From positions 1-64,000 of the forward strand of contig JAUHWT010000002.1 of NCBI GenBank assembly GCA_030427145.1: 64,000 nucleotides of DNA, written 5' to 3'. This stretch comes from Alphaproteobacteria bacterium (GTDB lineage Bacteria > Pseudomonadota > Alphaproteobacteria > Rhodobacterales > Rhodobacteraceae). The notes beneath the pieces are model-generated. The model searched no databases. It saw only the letters and a program-made list of their open reading frames with translations, and had not been told where the DNA came from. Below, piece by piece: positions 17,627-26,154 of the stretch. Each line of letters opens with the position of its first letter. The stretch's first letter is position 1. The translations under genes were made by a program, and so were the position numbers.

Positions 17627-18955
17627 TTACATCGTGTTCTTGTAGATAACCCCACCCTTCATGATCAGGTCGAGCACCGTCTCCGGGTCTTCCAGGATCG
17701 AAATGTCCTCCAGCGGATTGCCATCCACCAGCAAAAGGTCAGCCAGCGCGCCTTCCTCGACCCGGCCGATCACCCCCGGATAGGGGCTGCGCTCCCCCGA
17801 CAACTGAAGAAGCTCCCCCGAATTCGCCGTCGCCTGGGTCAGGATCTCGGCAGGCGTGAACCAGTCCCGCCGGGCCGCAAACTCATCATTCTGCGCCGCG
17901 CAGGCTTCCGGGTTCACCACGACATCCGTACCGAACACCATTTTCACGCCATGCTTCTTCGCCAGCGTGAACATCCGGTCGAGCCCCGCCTCAACCATTC
18001 TGCCCTTGGCCAGCCGCAGAGCGCCCAGATCGGGCGTGAACGTGCGGTAGACCAGAACCTGCGGGCTGAGCCAGACATCGTTCTCGGCCATCATGATCGC
18101 GATATCCTCATTGATCAGATTGCCATGCTCAATCGACCGCACCCCCGCCTCAATGGCCTGTTTGATGCCACCGGGCGTATAGACATGGGCGGCAACATAG
18201 GTCCCGTAGCCTTCCGCCACCTCAACCGCCGCCCGGATCTCATCAACAACGAACTGGTTCGCGTCGATGGGATCAAATTCGGTGCCAACGCCACCGGCCA
18301 GGTGCATCTTGATCTGACTTGCCCCGCGCTTGAGGTTCTCCCGCGTCGCGGTCAGCATCTGCGGCACACCATTCACAATCCGGCTGTACTGAAGCCGTTC
18401 CAGGTTGTTCGCCGGACCGCCAAATTCACGCGGATGCAGAAAGCGCGGATTGGCATCCCCATGCCCGCCGAACTGCGACTGGGTCCGCAGCGACGGCCAG
18501 ACCCGCGGCCCCGCAATCTGCCCCCGGTCCGCCGCCAGCTTCGCCCCCCAGGACGCTCCGCCAACATCCCGCACGCTGGTAAACCCGCGCATGAGAACCC
18601 TCTCCGCTTCCTGCGCCGCCATGATGCCCACGTAATCGAGATCGGGCGCATAGGCGCCATCGAGATCGGGGATCGTCACCGAGCACAGCGCCAGGTGATA
18701 ATGCATGTCGATGAATCCCGGCGTCATCACCCGGCCATCCGCTTCAATCACCGTCGCCCCGTCCGGCGCCCCAAGCCCCTCGCCGATGGCGGCAATCACT
18801 CCATCCTCCACCAGAACGTCCCGACCCTCGATCAGCTCCGGCCCGACGCCGTCAAAAATCCGGGCGCCGGTGATCAGCGTGGTTTCCTGTGCCAGTCCCG
18901 GCGCCCCAATGGCGAGCCAGACCAGCCCCGCCGCGATCCCCCGTCGTAAGCGCAT
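17627..18955 (-). CDS. exported metal-dependent amidohydrolase
   Basis: The 442-residue amidohydrolase (imidazolonepropionase/prolidase-like) begins with a Sec signal peptide ending around GAPGLAQE. Metal ligands are visible: DMHYH (His85, His87), QIKMHLAGG (candidate bridging Lys), AAHVYT, SIEHGN and FGTDVVV. Likely substrates are dipeptides or cyclic amides in the periplasm. I chose the ATG at 18955 because AAGGA lies 6 bases upstream; an ATG at 18961 has no space for a ribosome-binding site and the frame to 18994 lacks one. An FNR-type box at 19059-19072 lies about 100 bases upstream, so oxygen-responsive control is possible. Confidence 0.8.
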   Translation of the reverse strand: MRLRRGIAAGLVWLAIGAPGLAQETTLITGARIFDGVGPELIEGRDVLVEDGVIAAIGEGLGAPDGATVIEADGRVMTPGFIDMHYHLALCSVTIPDLDGAYAPDLDYVGIMAAQEAERVLMRGFTSVRDVGGASWGAKLAADRGQIAGPRVWPSLRTQSQFGGHGDANPRFLHPREFGGPANNLERLQYSRIVNGVPQMLTATRENLKRGASQIKMHLAGGVGTEFDPIDANQFVVDEIRAAVEVAEGYGTYVAAHVYTPGGIKQAIEAGVRSIEHGNLINEDIAIMMAENDVWLSPQVLVYRTFTPDLGALRLAKGRMVEAGLDRMFTLAKKHGVKMVFGTDVVVNPEACAAQNDEFAARRDWFTPAEILTQATANSGELLQLSGERSPYPGVIGRVEEGALADLLLVDGNPLEDISILEDPETVLDLIMKGGVIYKNTM

Positions 18956-19058
18956 CTCCATTCCTTTCACTCGTGTGAGGACCTGCCCGAACATTCCAAA
19001 GACAGGTCTTCCCGTTGCCGCATTCCCGTCATCCTGACCCGGGCCACCTCCGGCCTAC

Positions 19059-19072
19059 TTGACCTCGGTCAA
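19059..19072. promoter_or_regulatory. FNR/Crp-type box upstream of the amidohydrolase
   Basis: TTGACCTCGGTCAA is a perfect inverted repeat, TTGAC-N4-GTCAA, fitting the TTGA-N6-TCAA pattern of Fnr/Dnr regulators. It lies 104 bases before the leftward gene at 18955 and overlaps the end of the small leftward frame. No convincing -10 element at the class II distance was found. Confidence 0.5.
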
Positions 19073-19341
19073 CTGGCTCGACCTTGGATCACCGGATTGA
19101 AAATCACCCGGCGACGCGGGTGGATTTCGCAAGAATTTTTTGTGACGTCCCAGCTGGACCCGCAGCCCCAAAACGGGACCTCGCGGCGCAATTCCGCGGA
19201 GAGGATTTCAGGGCATTCAGCCTCCCCAAAAAGACCATTTTCGGCAAAACCCCGTGCAATCTGTGCCATTTGATTCACAATCTGTGCCAAATCCCTGCAG
19301 ATCTGTGCCACTTTGGCACCCGTTTGCGCCATTTCCCGCAC
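19069..19341 (-). CDS. possible small protein with N-terminal heptad repeat
   Basis: The 90-residue frame starts with GTG (19341) or ATG (19332). Its first 35 residues fall into five heptads: MAQTGAK, VAQICRD, LAQIVNQ, MAQIARG, FAENGLF. This is coiled-coil-like, with hydrophobic residues at the first and fourth positions, and the pattern reflects an exact 21-base DNA period. The rest (FWGCGSSWDV, then a basic end) matches nothing I recognise. Third-position GC is clearly lower than in neighbouring genes, which argues for recent acquisition or non-coding DNA. An FNR-type box lies 68 bases upstream. Treat it as a candidate only. Confidence 0.3.
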   Translation of the reverse strand: MREMAQTGAKVAQICRDLAQIVNQMAQIARGFAENGLFGEAECPEILSAELRREVPFWGCGSSWDVTKNSCEIHPRRRVIFNPVIQGRAS

Positions 19342-19344
19342 AAA
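19261..19344. repeat. four units of a 21-bp tandem repeat
   Basis: The core CTGTGCCA (last copy TTGCGCCA) recurs at 19261, 19282, 19303 and 19324, exactly 21 bases apart, with diverged sequence between the cores. The period equals seven codons. Confidence 0.75.
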
Positions 19345-19383
19345 ATCGGCACCGTTTCGACCGCAAAAACGCGATCAGGAAAC

Positions 19384-19403
19384 GTAACTGAAATTACTGT
19401 TAC
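19384..19403. promoter_or_regulatory. 20-bp near-palindrome next to the nap FNR box
   Basis: The arms GTAAC and GTTAC enclose a mostly self-complementary centre, with 8 of 10 positions paired. It ends 5 bases before the FNR-type box at 19409. It may bind a second regulator of the nap genes; I do not recognise it as a NarL/NarP site. Confidence 0.35.
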
Positions 19404-19408
19404 CCGAC

Positions 19409-19422
19409 TTGACCGAAGTCAA
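19409..19422. promoter_or_regulatory. FNR/Crp-type box of the nap promoter
   Basis: TTGACCGAAGTCAA is TTGAC-N4-GTCAA with perfect arms. A plausible -10 element TTTAGT lies at 19443-19448, which puts the box centre about 40 bases before the predicted start of transcription, the usual class II activator position. It is 143 bases before the napF ATG and also lies upstream of the small leftward frame. Confidence 0.65.
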
Positions 19423-19564
19423 GGCTCACCCGGAATCCGCTGTTTAGTGTCGGCCCGGAGTGGGTTCGTTTCGACCGGTCAGCACAACCATCAGCAGCAC
19501 AAAGGTTGACTTTGATCCGCCAAACGACAGTATTGAGAATCGCAAAAGAGCCAGGAACGACAGA

Positions 19565-20068
19565 ATGTCCAGTCCCAGCCGCCGCAGTTTTCTCCGGGGT
19601 CATTTCACCCGGGAAACCGAGAGACACATGCGTCCCCCCGGTGCCGGACCGGATTTCATGGACCTGTGTACCCGGTGCGGTGATTGTGTAAGTGCCTGTC
19701 CTGAAGGTATAATTATCAAAACCCCTTCCGACGGCCCGCGGATCGATTTCTCAAACGGCGCCTGCACCTTCTGTCAGGAATGCGCCCAGGCCTGCCCCAC
19801 CGGCGCCCTCGCTGAGAGCGGGACTCCCGGTTGGGACTGGCGGGCTGAGGTTCAGGACAACTGCTTCTCCCTCGGCGGCATCGCCTGCCGCGCCTGCGAG
19901 GACGGATGCGGCGAACGGGCCATCCGGTTCCGGCTTCAGACCGGCGGCCGCTCCGTGCCGCTGATCGACCAGGACGCCTGCACGGGCTGCGGCGAATGCG
20001 CCTTCGTCTGCCCCGCCGGCGCCATCACCTTCACCATCCCCGAATCCGCCCAGGAGGCCCTGGCATGA
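19565..20068 (+). CDS. napF: NapF, ferredoxin-type maturation protein
   Basis: NapF is a cytoplasmic iron-sulfur protein that assists NapA maturation. The 167 residues begin MSSPSRRSFLRGHF, the usual basic NapF opening. Cysteine clusters follow: CTRCGDCVSACP, CTFCQECAQACP, an irregular CRACEDGC and CTGCGECAFVCP. This fits three or four 4Fe-4S clusters. The ATG at 19565 has an AGGA site nearby; the open frame extends upstream to 19460 without homology. It overlaps napD by 4 bases and is the first gene of the nap operon, downstream of the FNR-type promoter at 19409. Confidence 0.92.
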   Translation: MSSPSRRSFLRGHFTRETERHMRPPGAGPDFMDLCTRCGDCVSACPEGIIIKTPSDGPRIDFSNGACTFCQECAQACPTGALAESGTPGWDWRAEVQDNCFSLGGIACRACEDGCGERAIRFRLQTGGRSVPLIDQDACTGCGECAFVCPAGAITFTIPESAQEALA

Positions 20069-20337
20069 ACATCTGCGGCTGTCTCGTTCACGTGAACCGC
20101 AACACCATCGACACCACGCGCGAGGAAATCGAGCAAATTCAGGGGGTTGAGGTCCATGCCCAGACGGAGGACGGGCGCCTCGTCGTTGTGGTCGAGGACA
20201 CGGAAGACACGCTCGCCTCGGACACAATCATGGCGCTCCACCAGATCCCGGGCGTGATCACCCTGACGCTCAACTACCATCATTTCGAAGACATCCCGCT
20301 GCGGGCCCCGCTCGCCGCATTTCAGCCGGAGACCTGA
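20065..20337 (+). CDS. napD: NapD, NapA signal-peptide chaperone
   Basis: NapD binds the Tat signal peptide of NapA and holds it back until the molybdenum cofactor is inserted. The 90-residue protein starts MNICGCLVHVNRNTIDTTRE and has the ferredoxin-like NapD fold, with IQGVEVHAQTEDGRLVVVVE and IPGVITLTLNYHHFED. Its length is typical. It overlaps napF (ATGA at 20065) and is followed after 3 bases by napA, which indicates coupled translation. Confidence 0.92.
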   Translation: MNICGCLVHVNRNTIDTTREEIEQIQGVEVHAQTEDGRLVVVVEDTEDTLASDTIMALHQIPGVITLTLNYHHFEDIPLRAPLAAFQPET

Positions 20338-20340
20338 CGC

Positions 20341-22836
20341 ATGACCATCTCGGAATCCCGCCGCACCTTCCTCAAAGCCACCGCAGCGGCCAGCACCGCG
20401 GCTGCGGCCGGCATCAACCTCGCACCCAACGGCGCCATCGCGCAAACCCCTGGAAACACTGACATTCGCTGGGACAAGGCCCCCTGCCGTTTCTGCGGCA
20501 CCGGCTGCTCCGTGCTGGTCGGCACCAAGGAAGGCCGGGTGGTCGCGACGCAGGGCGATCCGGAGGCCCCGGTGAACCGCGGCCTGAACTGCATCAAGGG
20601 CTATTTCCTGTCCAAGATCATGTACGGCACCGACCGCCTGACCACGCCGCTTCTGCGCAAATCGAACGGCGTCTATGACAAAAACGGCGATTTCGAACCG
20701 GTCAGCTGGGACGAAGCCTTTGATGTCATGGCGGAAAAATGGAAAGAGGCCCTGGCCGCCAAGGGCCCGACCTCCGTGGGCATGTTCGGCTCCGGCCAGT
20801 GGACGGTCTGGGAAGGCTACGCCGCCGCCAAGCTGATGAAAGCCGGGTTCCGCTCCAACAACATCGACCCCAACGCCCGTCACTGCATGGCCTCGGCCGT
20901 GGTCGGCTTCATGCGCGCCTTCGGCATCGACGAGCCCATGGGCTGCTACGACGATTTTGAGCACGCGGACACCTTTGTGCTCTGGGGCTCCAACATGGCC
21001 GAGATGCACCCTATCCTGTGGTCCCGCCTGACCGACACCCGTCTGACCAAACCGGGAGCCCAGGTTCATGTCCTGTCAACCTTTGAACACCGGTCGTTTG
21101 AACTGGCCGACAATGCCATCGTGTTCAAGCCGCAGACTGATCTCGCGATCCTCAACTACATCGCCAACTACATCATTCAAAATGACGCGGTGAATTGGGA
21201 TTTCCTTGAAAAACATGTGAATATCACCAAGACCGCCACCGATATCGGCTACGGCCTGCGCGAAAGCGACCCGCGCCAGGAAGCAGCGGAGAACCCCAAT
21301 TCCGGCGAGTTGACACCGATTGATTTCGAGGAATACGCCGCGTCGGTCTCGGAATACACGGCGGAAATGGTCTCTGAACTGTCCGGCGTTCCCGTGCATC
21401 AGCTGGAGGCACTTGCACAGCAGTATGCCGACCCGAACCGCAAGGTCATGTCGCTCTGGACCATGGGTTTCAACCAGCACACACGCGGCTCCTGGGCCAA
21501 CGGGTCGTGCTACAACATCCACCTTCTGACCGGCAAAATCTCCGAGCCGGGCAACTCGCCCTTCTCGCTCACCGGCCAGCCCTCGGCCTGCGGCACGGCC
21601 CGCGAGGTGGGTACCTTCGCGCATCGTCTGCCCGCCGACATGGTGGTCACGAACCCGGAGCACCGTGCCCATTCCGAGGAAATCTGGAAGCTGCCCGAAG
21701 GCACCATTCCCGACAAACCAGGCCTGCACGCGGTCGCCCAGAACCGGGCGCTCAAGGACGGCACGCTCAACGCCTACTGGGTCCAGTGCAACAACAACAT
21801 GCAGGCCGCGGCCAACATCAATGAGGAAGGTTACCCCGGTTATCGCAATCCGGAAAATTTCATCACGGTTTCAGACCCTTACCCGACAGTCACCGCCATG
21901 GCTGCCGACCTGATCCTGCCCACCGCCATGTGGGTGGAGAAGGAAGGCGCCTATGGCAATGCCGAACGCCGGACGCAGTTCTGGCGGCAGCAGGTCATGG
22001 CCCCGGGCGAGGCCAAATCCGACCTGTGGCAGCTCATGGAATTCTCCAAACGCTTCACGGTTGAGGAAACCTGGGGCGAGGAACTGATCGCGAAGAAACC
22101 GGAGCTTGCCGGAAAAACCCTTTACGAGGTGCTCTACGAGAACGGCAACGTGAACCGCTTCCCGCTCAGCGATACCGCCGAAGGCTTCGACAACGTAGAG
22201 GCGGAGCATTTCGGTTTCTACGTCCAGAAGGGTCTGTTCGAGGAATACGCCACATTCGGTCGCGGCCACGGTCACGACCTCGCGGATTTTGACGTCTATC
22301 ACCAGGCCCGCGGCCTGCGCTGGCCCGTGGTCGATGGCGAGGAAACGCTCTACCGCTTCCGTGAAGGTTATGACCCCTATGTGCCCGAGGGCACCGAGGT
22401 TGCCTTCTACGGCCACAAGGACAGCAAGGCGAAGATCATCTTCTCGCCCTATGAGCCCGCGGCCGAGGAGCCGGATGAGGACTACGACCTGTGGCTCGCC
22501 ACCGGCCGGGTTCTGGAACACTGGCATTCCGGGTCGATGACCCGCCGCGTGCCGGAACTCCACCGGGCCTTCCCCAGCGCGCTTGTGTTCATGCATCCCG
22601 AGGACGCTGAAGCCCGCGGGCTGCGCCGCGGTCAGGAGATCATGATCTCCACCCGCCGTGGCGAGATGCTGAGCCGTGTGGAAACCCGTGGCCGCAACAA
22701 GCCGCCCAGGGGGCTCGTCTTCGTACCGTGGTTCGATGAGGGACAGCTGATCAACAAGCTCACCCTCGACGCCACCTGTCCCCTCTCCAAGGAGACGGAC
22801 TTCAAGAAGTGCGCCTGCAAGGTCGAACGCGCCTGA
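20341..22836 (+). CDS. napA: NapA, periplasmic nitrate reductase catalytic subunit
   Basis: NapA reduces nitrate to nitrite in the periplasm using a Mo-bis-MGD cofactor and one 4Fe-4S cluster. The 831 residues match the family length. A Tat signal with SRRTFLK near residue 6 is followed by the cluster ligands CRFCGTGC (Cys49, 52, 56) and Cys84 in LNCIKGY. The molybdenum ligand is Cys182 in RHCMAS. The C-terminal domain shows [20 protein letters not shown], typical of Nap. Electrons should arrive from NapB and NapC, and through NapGH. A hairpin lies between its stop and napG. Confidence 0.96.
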   Translation: MTISESRRTFLKATAAASTAAAAGINLAPNGAIAQTPGNTDIRWDKAPCRFCGTGCSVLVGTKEGRVVATQGDPEAPVNRGLNCIKGYFLSKIMYGTDRLTTPLLRKSNGVYDKNGDFEPVSWDEAFDVMAEKWKEALAAKGPTSVGMFGSGQWTVWEGYAAAKLMKAGFRSNNIDPNARHCMASAVVGFMRAFGIDEPMGCYDDFEHADTFVLWGSNMAEMHPILWSRLTDTRLTKPGAQVHVLSTFEHRSFELADNAIVFKPQTDLAILNYIANYIIQNDAVNWDFLEKHVNITKTATDIGYGLRESDPRQEAAENPNSGELTPIDFEEYAASVSEYTAEMVSELSGVPVHQLEALAQQYADPNRKVMSLWTMGFNQHTRGSWANGSCYNIHLLTGKISEPGNSPFSLTGQPSACGTAREVGTFAHRLPADMVVTNPEHRAHSEEIWKLPEGTIPDKPGLHAVAQNRALKDGTLNAYWVQCNNNMQAAANINEEGYPGYRNPENFITVSDPYPTVTAMAADLILPTAMWVEKEGAYGNAERRTQFWRQQVMAPGEAKSDLWQLMEFSKRFTVEETWGEELIAKKPELAGKTLYEVLYENGNVNRFPLSDTAEGFDNVEAEHFGFYVQKGLFEEYATFGRGHGHDLADFDVYHQARGLRWPVVDGEETLYRFREGYDPYVPEGTEVAFYGHKDSKAKIIFSPYEPAAEEPDEDYDLWLATGRVLEHWHSGSMTRRVPELHRAFPSALVFMHPEDAEARGLRRGQEIMISTRRGEMLSRVETRGRNKPPRGLVFVPWFDEGQLINKLTLDATCPLSKETDFKKCACKVERA

Positions 22837-22847
22837 TTGAGTGAAAC

Positions 22848-22872
22848 GCGGCGCGTGAATTGCGCGCGCCGC
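22848..22872. other. intercistronic hairpin between napA and napG
   Basis: GCGGCGCG and CGCGCCGC form an 8-bp perfect stem around a 9-base loop. It sits in the only sizeable gap of the operon (59 bases). It could protect the napFDA part of the mRNA or lower expression of napGHBC. No T-run follows. Confidence 0.55.
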
Positions 22873-22895
22873 CCTGACAGCCACGGAAGCCTGAA

Positions 22896-23714
22896 ATGTC
22901 CGCCGCGAATGCACCAATGTCCCCCCAGCGCCGCCGGTTCCTTACGGATACCGCGCGCATGGGTGCGGGCTGTGCAGTTGCGGGGGCCGGCCTTGCCTGG
23001 CTTGCCACGGACTCCCGCGCCCTGCCCGCCGAGGCCCTGCGCCCGCCCGGGGCGCTGCCGGAGGAGGATTTCCTCGCGGCCTGCATCCGCTGCGGGCTGT
23101 GCGTGCGGGACTGCCCCTATGACACGCTGAGCCTGGCTGAGCTGGGATCCGATGGCCCGGCGACCGGCACGCCCTATTTCACCGCCCGTGAGGTGCCGTG
23201 CGAGATGTGCGACGACATACCCTGCGTCGCCGCCTGTCCGACCGGTGCGCTTGATCCGGACCTGAGGAACATCGACGACGCCCGCATGGGCACCGCCGTC
23301 CTGGTGGATCAGGAGAACTGCCTAAATTTCCTCGGGCTTCGCTGCGATGTCTGCTACCGGGTCTGTCCGGTGATTGACGAGGCGATCACGCTGGAAATGT
23401 CCCACAATGACCGCTCCGGTCACCATGCGGTTTTCGCGCCGACCGTTCATGCGGATCACTGCACGGGCTGTGGTGTCTGCGAGAAAAGCTGCGTCCTGCC
23501 GGAAGCCGCGATCAAGGTGCTGCCGGTCCGTCTGGCGCGGGGCTCTTCCGCCGAGCATTACCGCAAGGGCTGGGAGGAGCAGGATAACCACGGCGCGCCG
23601 CTGGTGGACGGGCTTATTGACCTGCCCGACCGCCTGCCAGGGCCTGGCACGGACAATCTGGCCGCACCCGGCGGTTTTGAGCCCGCCTTCACGGTTCCGG
23701 GGGCCGGGCAATGA
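22896..23714 (+). CDS. napG: NapG, ferredoxin-type electron transfer protein
   Basis: NapG, together with NapH, passes electrons from quinol to the periplasmic nitrate reductase. The 272 residues open with a Tat-type signal ([17 protein letters not shown]). Four 4Fe-4S motifs follow: [35 protein letters not shown] with a nearby Cys, and [11 protein letters not shown]. It overlaps napH by 4 bases. NapG and NapH are usual in enterobacterial and other gammaproteobacterial nap operons but are not part of the well-known alphaproteobacterial napKEFDABC order. Confidence 0.92.
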   Translation: MSAANAPMSPQRRRFLTDTARMGAGCAVAGAGLAWLATDSRALPAEALRPPGALPEEDFLAACIRCGLCVRDCPYDTLSLAELGSDGPATGTPYFTAREVPCEMCDDIPCVAACPTGALDPDLRNIDDARMGTAVLVDQENCLNFLGLRCDVCYRVCPVIDEAITLEMSHNDRSGHHAVFAPTVHADHCTGCGVCEKSCVLPEAAIKVLPVRLARGSSAEHYRKGWEEQDNHGAPLVDGLIDLPDRLPGPGTDNLAAPGGFEPAFTVPGAGQ

Positions 23715-24643
23715 AGGCAAAAACCGCACTCCCGGTCGGGTATGAGGCGATCCAGGACAAGGGCTGGTGGTTGGCCCACCGGTTCCTGATCCTGCGCCGT
23801 CTGTCGCAGGCGTTTTTTCTGCTGCTGTTCCTGCTGGGGCCGTGGTTTGGCATCTGGTGGGTGGAAGGGACACTCGCGGGTTCGCGCACCTTTGGTGTGC
23901 TGCCCCTGACCGATCCGTTTGTGCTTCTTCAGGGTATGGTGGCGGGACACTGGCCGGAGATGACCGCGCTGATGGGCGCCGTGATTGTTCTGGCCGTCTA
24001 TGCTCTGATCGGCGGGCGGGTTTACTGCTCGTGGGTTTGCCCGATCAATCCGGTCACCGACGCGGCACACTGGCTGCATGAACGGCTTGGACTGCAAAAG
24101 GGCTGGCAGCCCAAACGCCACACGCGTCTGTGGCTGATGGGGGCCGTTCTTGTTGTGTCGGCCCTGACCGGCGTTGTCGCCTGGGAGATCGTCAACCCCA
24201 TCACCATGCTGCACCGGGGGCTGGTGTTCGGCATTGGCTTTGCCTGGGCGCTGGTGCTGATGGTGTTCCTGTTTGACCTGTTCGTGTCGCGCCGCGGCTG
24301 GTGCGGACATCTCTGCCCCGTGGGGGCGTTCTATGGCCTGCTCGGCACCGGCAGCCTTCTGCGCGTGTCAGCGTCCAGGCGGGCGGCCTGCGACGACTGC
24401 ATGGACTGCTTTGCGGTCTGCCCCGAAAACCATGTCATCGCCCCCGCCCTGCGTGGCCAGGGCGCGGCAACACCCCTGATCCTGTCACCCGACTGTACGA
24501 ATTGCGGGCGCTGCATCGACGTGTGTTCGGTCGATGTGTTCTCGTTCACGCATCGGTTTGACAGCCATATCGAAGCGCCAAAACCGCCACGGCCCGAACC
24601 CGTCGCCAACAAACCGGCCGCAGGGCCGATACCGGAGGGATGA
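23711..24643 (+). CDS. napH: NapH, membrane quinol-oxidising ferredoxin protein
   Basis: The 310-residue inner-membrane partner of NapG has about four helices ([29 protein letters not shown]; the [15 protein letters not shown] region; [15 protein letters not shown]). CxxxCP motifs are CSWVCPINP and CGHLCPVG. Two C-terminal cytoplasmic 4Fe-4S motifs are [12 protein letters not shown] and [12 protein letters not shown]. It overlaps napG by 4 bases and is followed one base later by napB. The architecture matches NapH/MauN-type proteins fully. Confidence 0.92.
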   Translation: MKAKTALPVGYEAIQDKGWWLAHRFLILRRLSQAFFLLLFLLGPWFGIWWVEGTLAGSRTFGVLPLTDPFVLLQGMVAGHWPEMTALMGAVIVLAVYALIGGRVYCSWVCPINPVTDAAHWLHERLGLQKGWQPKRHTRLWLMGAVLVVSALTGVVAWEIVNPITMLHRGLVFGIGFAWALVLMVFLFDLFVSRRGWCGHLCPVGAFYGLLGTGSLLRVSASRRAACDDCMDCFAVCPENHVIAPALRGQGAATPLILSPDCTNCGRCIDVCSVDVFSFTHRFDSHIEAPKPPRPEPVANKPAAGPIPEG

Positions 24644-24644
24644 A

Positions 24645-25088
24645 ATGAAACTGTCGATCATTGCGGGAATTTCCGCACTTGCATCAAGCCTGCTTGTTTC
24701 GGGGCTCGTCCTTGCCCAGTCGGGCGGCTCCGTCCAGTCACTGCGGGGGGCGGATGTCGACGCCACCCTGCCCGCGGTTGAGGTCTACCAGCAGCAGGAG
24801 GGCCGCGAGGTACGCAACTACCGTCAGCAGCCGCCGACAATTCCGCATTCAATGGACCAGTACCAGATCGACCGGCGCACCAACCAGTGCCTGAGCTGTC
24901 ATGACTGGAGCAATGCGGGCGAGCGTGGTGCGCCGACCCTGTCGATGACCCATTACCTCGACCGCAATGGCAACCAGCTCGACACTGTCGCGGGAACACG
25001 CTGGTTCTGCAACCAGTGTCACGTGCCACAGGCCGACGCGCCCGCTCTCGTGGGCAACGATTTTGAAGCCTCAAGCTCAGCGCACTGA
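24645..25088 (+). CDS. napB: NapB, dihaem cytochrome c subunit
   Basis: NapB is the small periplasmic electron-transfer subunit of nitrate reductase. The 147-residue protein has a signal peptide (MKLSIIAGISALASSLLVSG, ending near VLAQS) and two haem c motifs, CLSCH and CNQCH. IPHSMDQYQI and QCLSCHDWSN are typical NapB stretches. The ATG at 24645 follows GGAGGGATGA and lies one base past the napH stop; the frame is open further upstream only within napH. Confidence 0.93.
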   Translation: MKLSIIAGISALASSLLVSGLVLAQSGGSVQSLRGADVDATLPAVEVYQQQEGREVRNYRQQPPTIPHSMDQYQIDRRTNQCLSCHDWSNAGERGAPTLSMTHYLDRNGNQLDTVAGTRWFCNQCHVPQADAPALVGNDFEASSSAH

Positions 25089-25111
25089 CGCATTGCACCG
25101 GGAGTAACACC

Positions 25112-25813
25112 ATGCCGGACAAAGACCCAACACCACGCCGCCGAATATGGCCCCTGCGCATCTGGGACTGGTTCTGGAGCCCCACGGGCGTCATCAGCGC
25201 GGGGTTCCTTCTGATTGCGGGTTTCCTGGGCGGGATCATTTTCTGGGGCGGGTTCCACTGGTCCCTGGAACTGACCAATACGGAGGAGTTCTGCACCTCC
25301 TGTCACACCATGGAAACGAACCTCGCCGAGTACCGCGAGACGATCCACTACAACAACCATTCGGGCGTGCGCGCGATCTGTTCAGACTGTCACGTGCCGC
25401 ATGAGTGGCAGTACAAGATGAAGGCCAAGATCATGGCCGTAAAGGACGTCTATCACGAGGTCCTGGGTACCATTTCGACGCCTGAGAAATACGAGGAGCG
25501 CCGTCTGGAAATGGCGGCCGCGGTCTGGAAGAAGATGAAGGCCAGCGACAGCCGGGAATGCCGCAACTGTCATGCCTTTGAGTACATGGACTTCACCATC
25601 CAGGAGACCCGCGCGGCCGAGAACCACCAGCGCGCGCTGGACGAAAACATGACCTGCATCGACTGCCACCAGGGCATCGCCCATGACCTGGCCCCGGGCT
25701 ACCTGGAGGAATACCAGCACGTGGTGGACGAACTGGCCGGCGCAGGCGCGCTGTCCCAGGATGAAACCGATCTGGCCTCGGTCAGGACCTATCTCGACAG
25801 CACCGGCAACTGA
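25112..25813 (+). CDS. napC: NapC, membrane tetrahaem cytochrome c
   Basis: NapC oxidises membrane quinol and passes electrons to NapB and NapA. The 233 residues show one N-terminal membrane helix (GVISAGFLLIAGFLGGIIFW) and four haem c motifs, CTSCH, CSDCH, CRNCH and CIDCH, the last in CIDCHQGIAHDL. Length and layout are those of the NapC/NirT family. It is the last recognised gene of the napFDAGHBC operon. A stable hairpin lies 8 bases downstream. Confidence 0.94.
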   Translation: MPDKDPTPRRRIWPLRIWDWFWSPTGVISAGFLLIAGFLGGIIFWGGFHWSLELTNTEEFCTSCHTMETNLAEYRETIHYNNHSGVRAICSDCHVPHEWQYKMKAKIMAVKDVYHEVLGTISTPEKYEERRLEMAAAVWKKMKASDSRECRNCHAFEYMDFTIQETRAAENHQRALDENMTCIDCHQGIAHDLAPGYLEEYQHVVDELAGAGALSQDETDLASVRTYLDSTGN

Positions 25814-25821
25814 ACCGGCAG

Positions 25822-25844
25822 CGGCCCCGTGTATACCGGGGCCG
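25822..25844. terminator. hairpin after napC
   Basis: CGGCCCCG and CGGGGCCG form a perfect 8-bp stem around a 7-base loop. It may end or attenuate the nap transcript before the small membrane protein gene. The following bases are TCACAACA rather than a T-run, so read-through is plausible. Confidence 0.5.
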
Positions 25845-25872
25845 TCACAACAGGACTACGGAGGGCTTTGAC

Positions 25873-26145
25873 ATGCTCAGTTTTCTCGACCTGCTCGGCA
25901 CAATTGGCGGGGCCATTCTCGGTCTGCCCGGCATTCTGGGCGTTGCGCTTGGAATGACGACCCGGCGCTGGCCCATTGCCGCCGGGATGGGCGGTCTGGT
26001 GGGGCTGCTGGCGCCGTTCCTGCTGGGTGGTTCGCATTCGACCCATGTGCCGATCACGATGACCGAATACGGGATTTCGCTGCTGATCGGGGTTCTGGCG
26101 GGTCTCACTGGCTGTGCAATCCGGCACAAGGGCGCGACCGTTTAG
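25873..26145 (+). CDS. small three-helix membrane protein, unknown function
   Basis: I do not recognise this 90-residue protein. It is strongly hydrophobic, with three likely membrane helices (about 7-27, 34-53 and 66-84) and a short loop HSTHVPITMTEYG before the last. It starts at ATG 25873 behind GGAGG and lies 60 bases after napC in the same direction, so it may be cotranscribed with nap if the hairpin at 25822 is read through. It is longer than NapE (about 60 residues, one helix) and does not resemble it. It ends 9 bases from the convergent regulator pseudogene. Confidence 0.65.
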   Translation: MLSFLDLLGTIGGAILGLPGILGVALGMTTRRWPIAAGMGGLVGLLAPFLLGGSHSTHVPITMTEYGISLLIGVLAGLTGCAIRHKGATV

Positions 26146-26154
26146 CCGCCGGAT

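Larger units (their letters stand above)
18956..19564. other. 609-base region between amidohydrolase and napF
   Basis: No gene typical of the neighbours fills this stretch. It is visibly less GC-rich than its surroundings and holds two TTGAC-N4-GTCAA boxes (19059, 19409), a 20-bp near-palindrome (19384), a 21-bp periodic repeat (19261-19344) and a weak leftward open frame (19069-19341). A rightward frame at 19084-19509 shows no recognisable domain and starts with TTG. Confidence 0.6.

Noticed and set aside
19261-19344. CRISPR array
   Set aside because: Units are only 21 bases with an 8-base conserved core and no unique spacers; no cas genes are present.
19084-19509. Rightward 141-residue gene with Cys/His heptads
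   Set aside because: The start is TTG without a ribosome-binding site, no domain is recognised, and it overlaps the nap regulatory sites. The heptads follow from the 21-base DNA repeat.
19505-19518. Third FNR-type box before napF
   Set aside because: Only one TTGAC half is present; the second half does not match TCAA at the required spacing.
25873-26145. NapE
   Set aside because: NapE is about 60 residues with one helix; this protein has 90 residues and three helices without NapE motifs.
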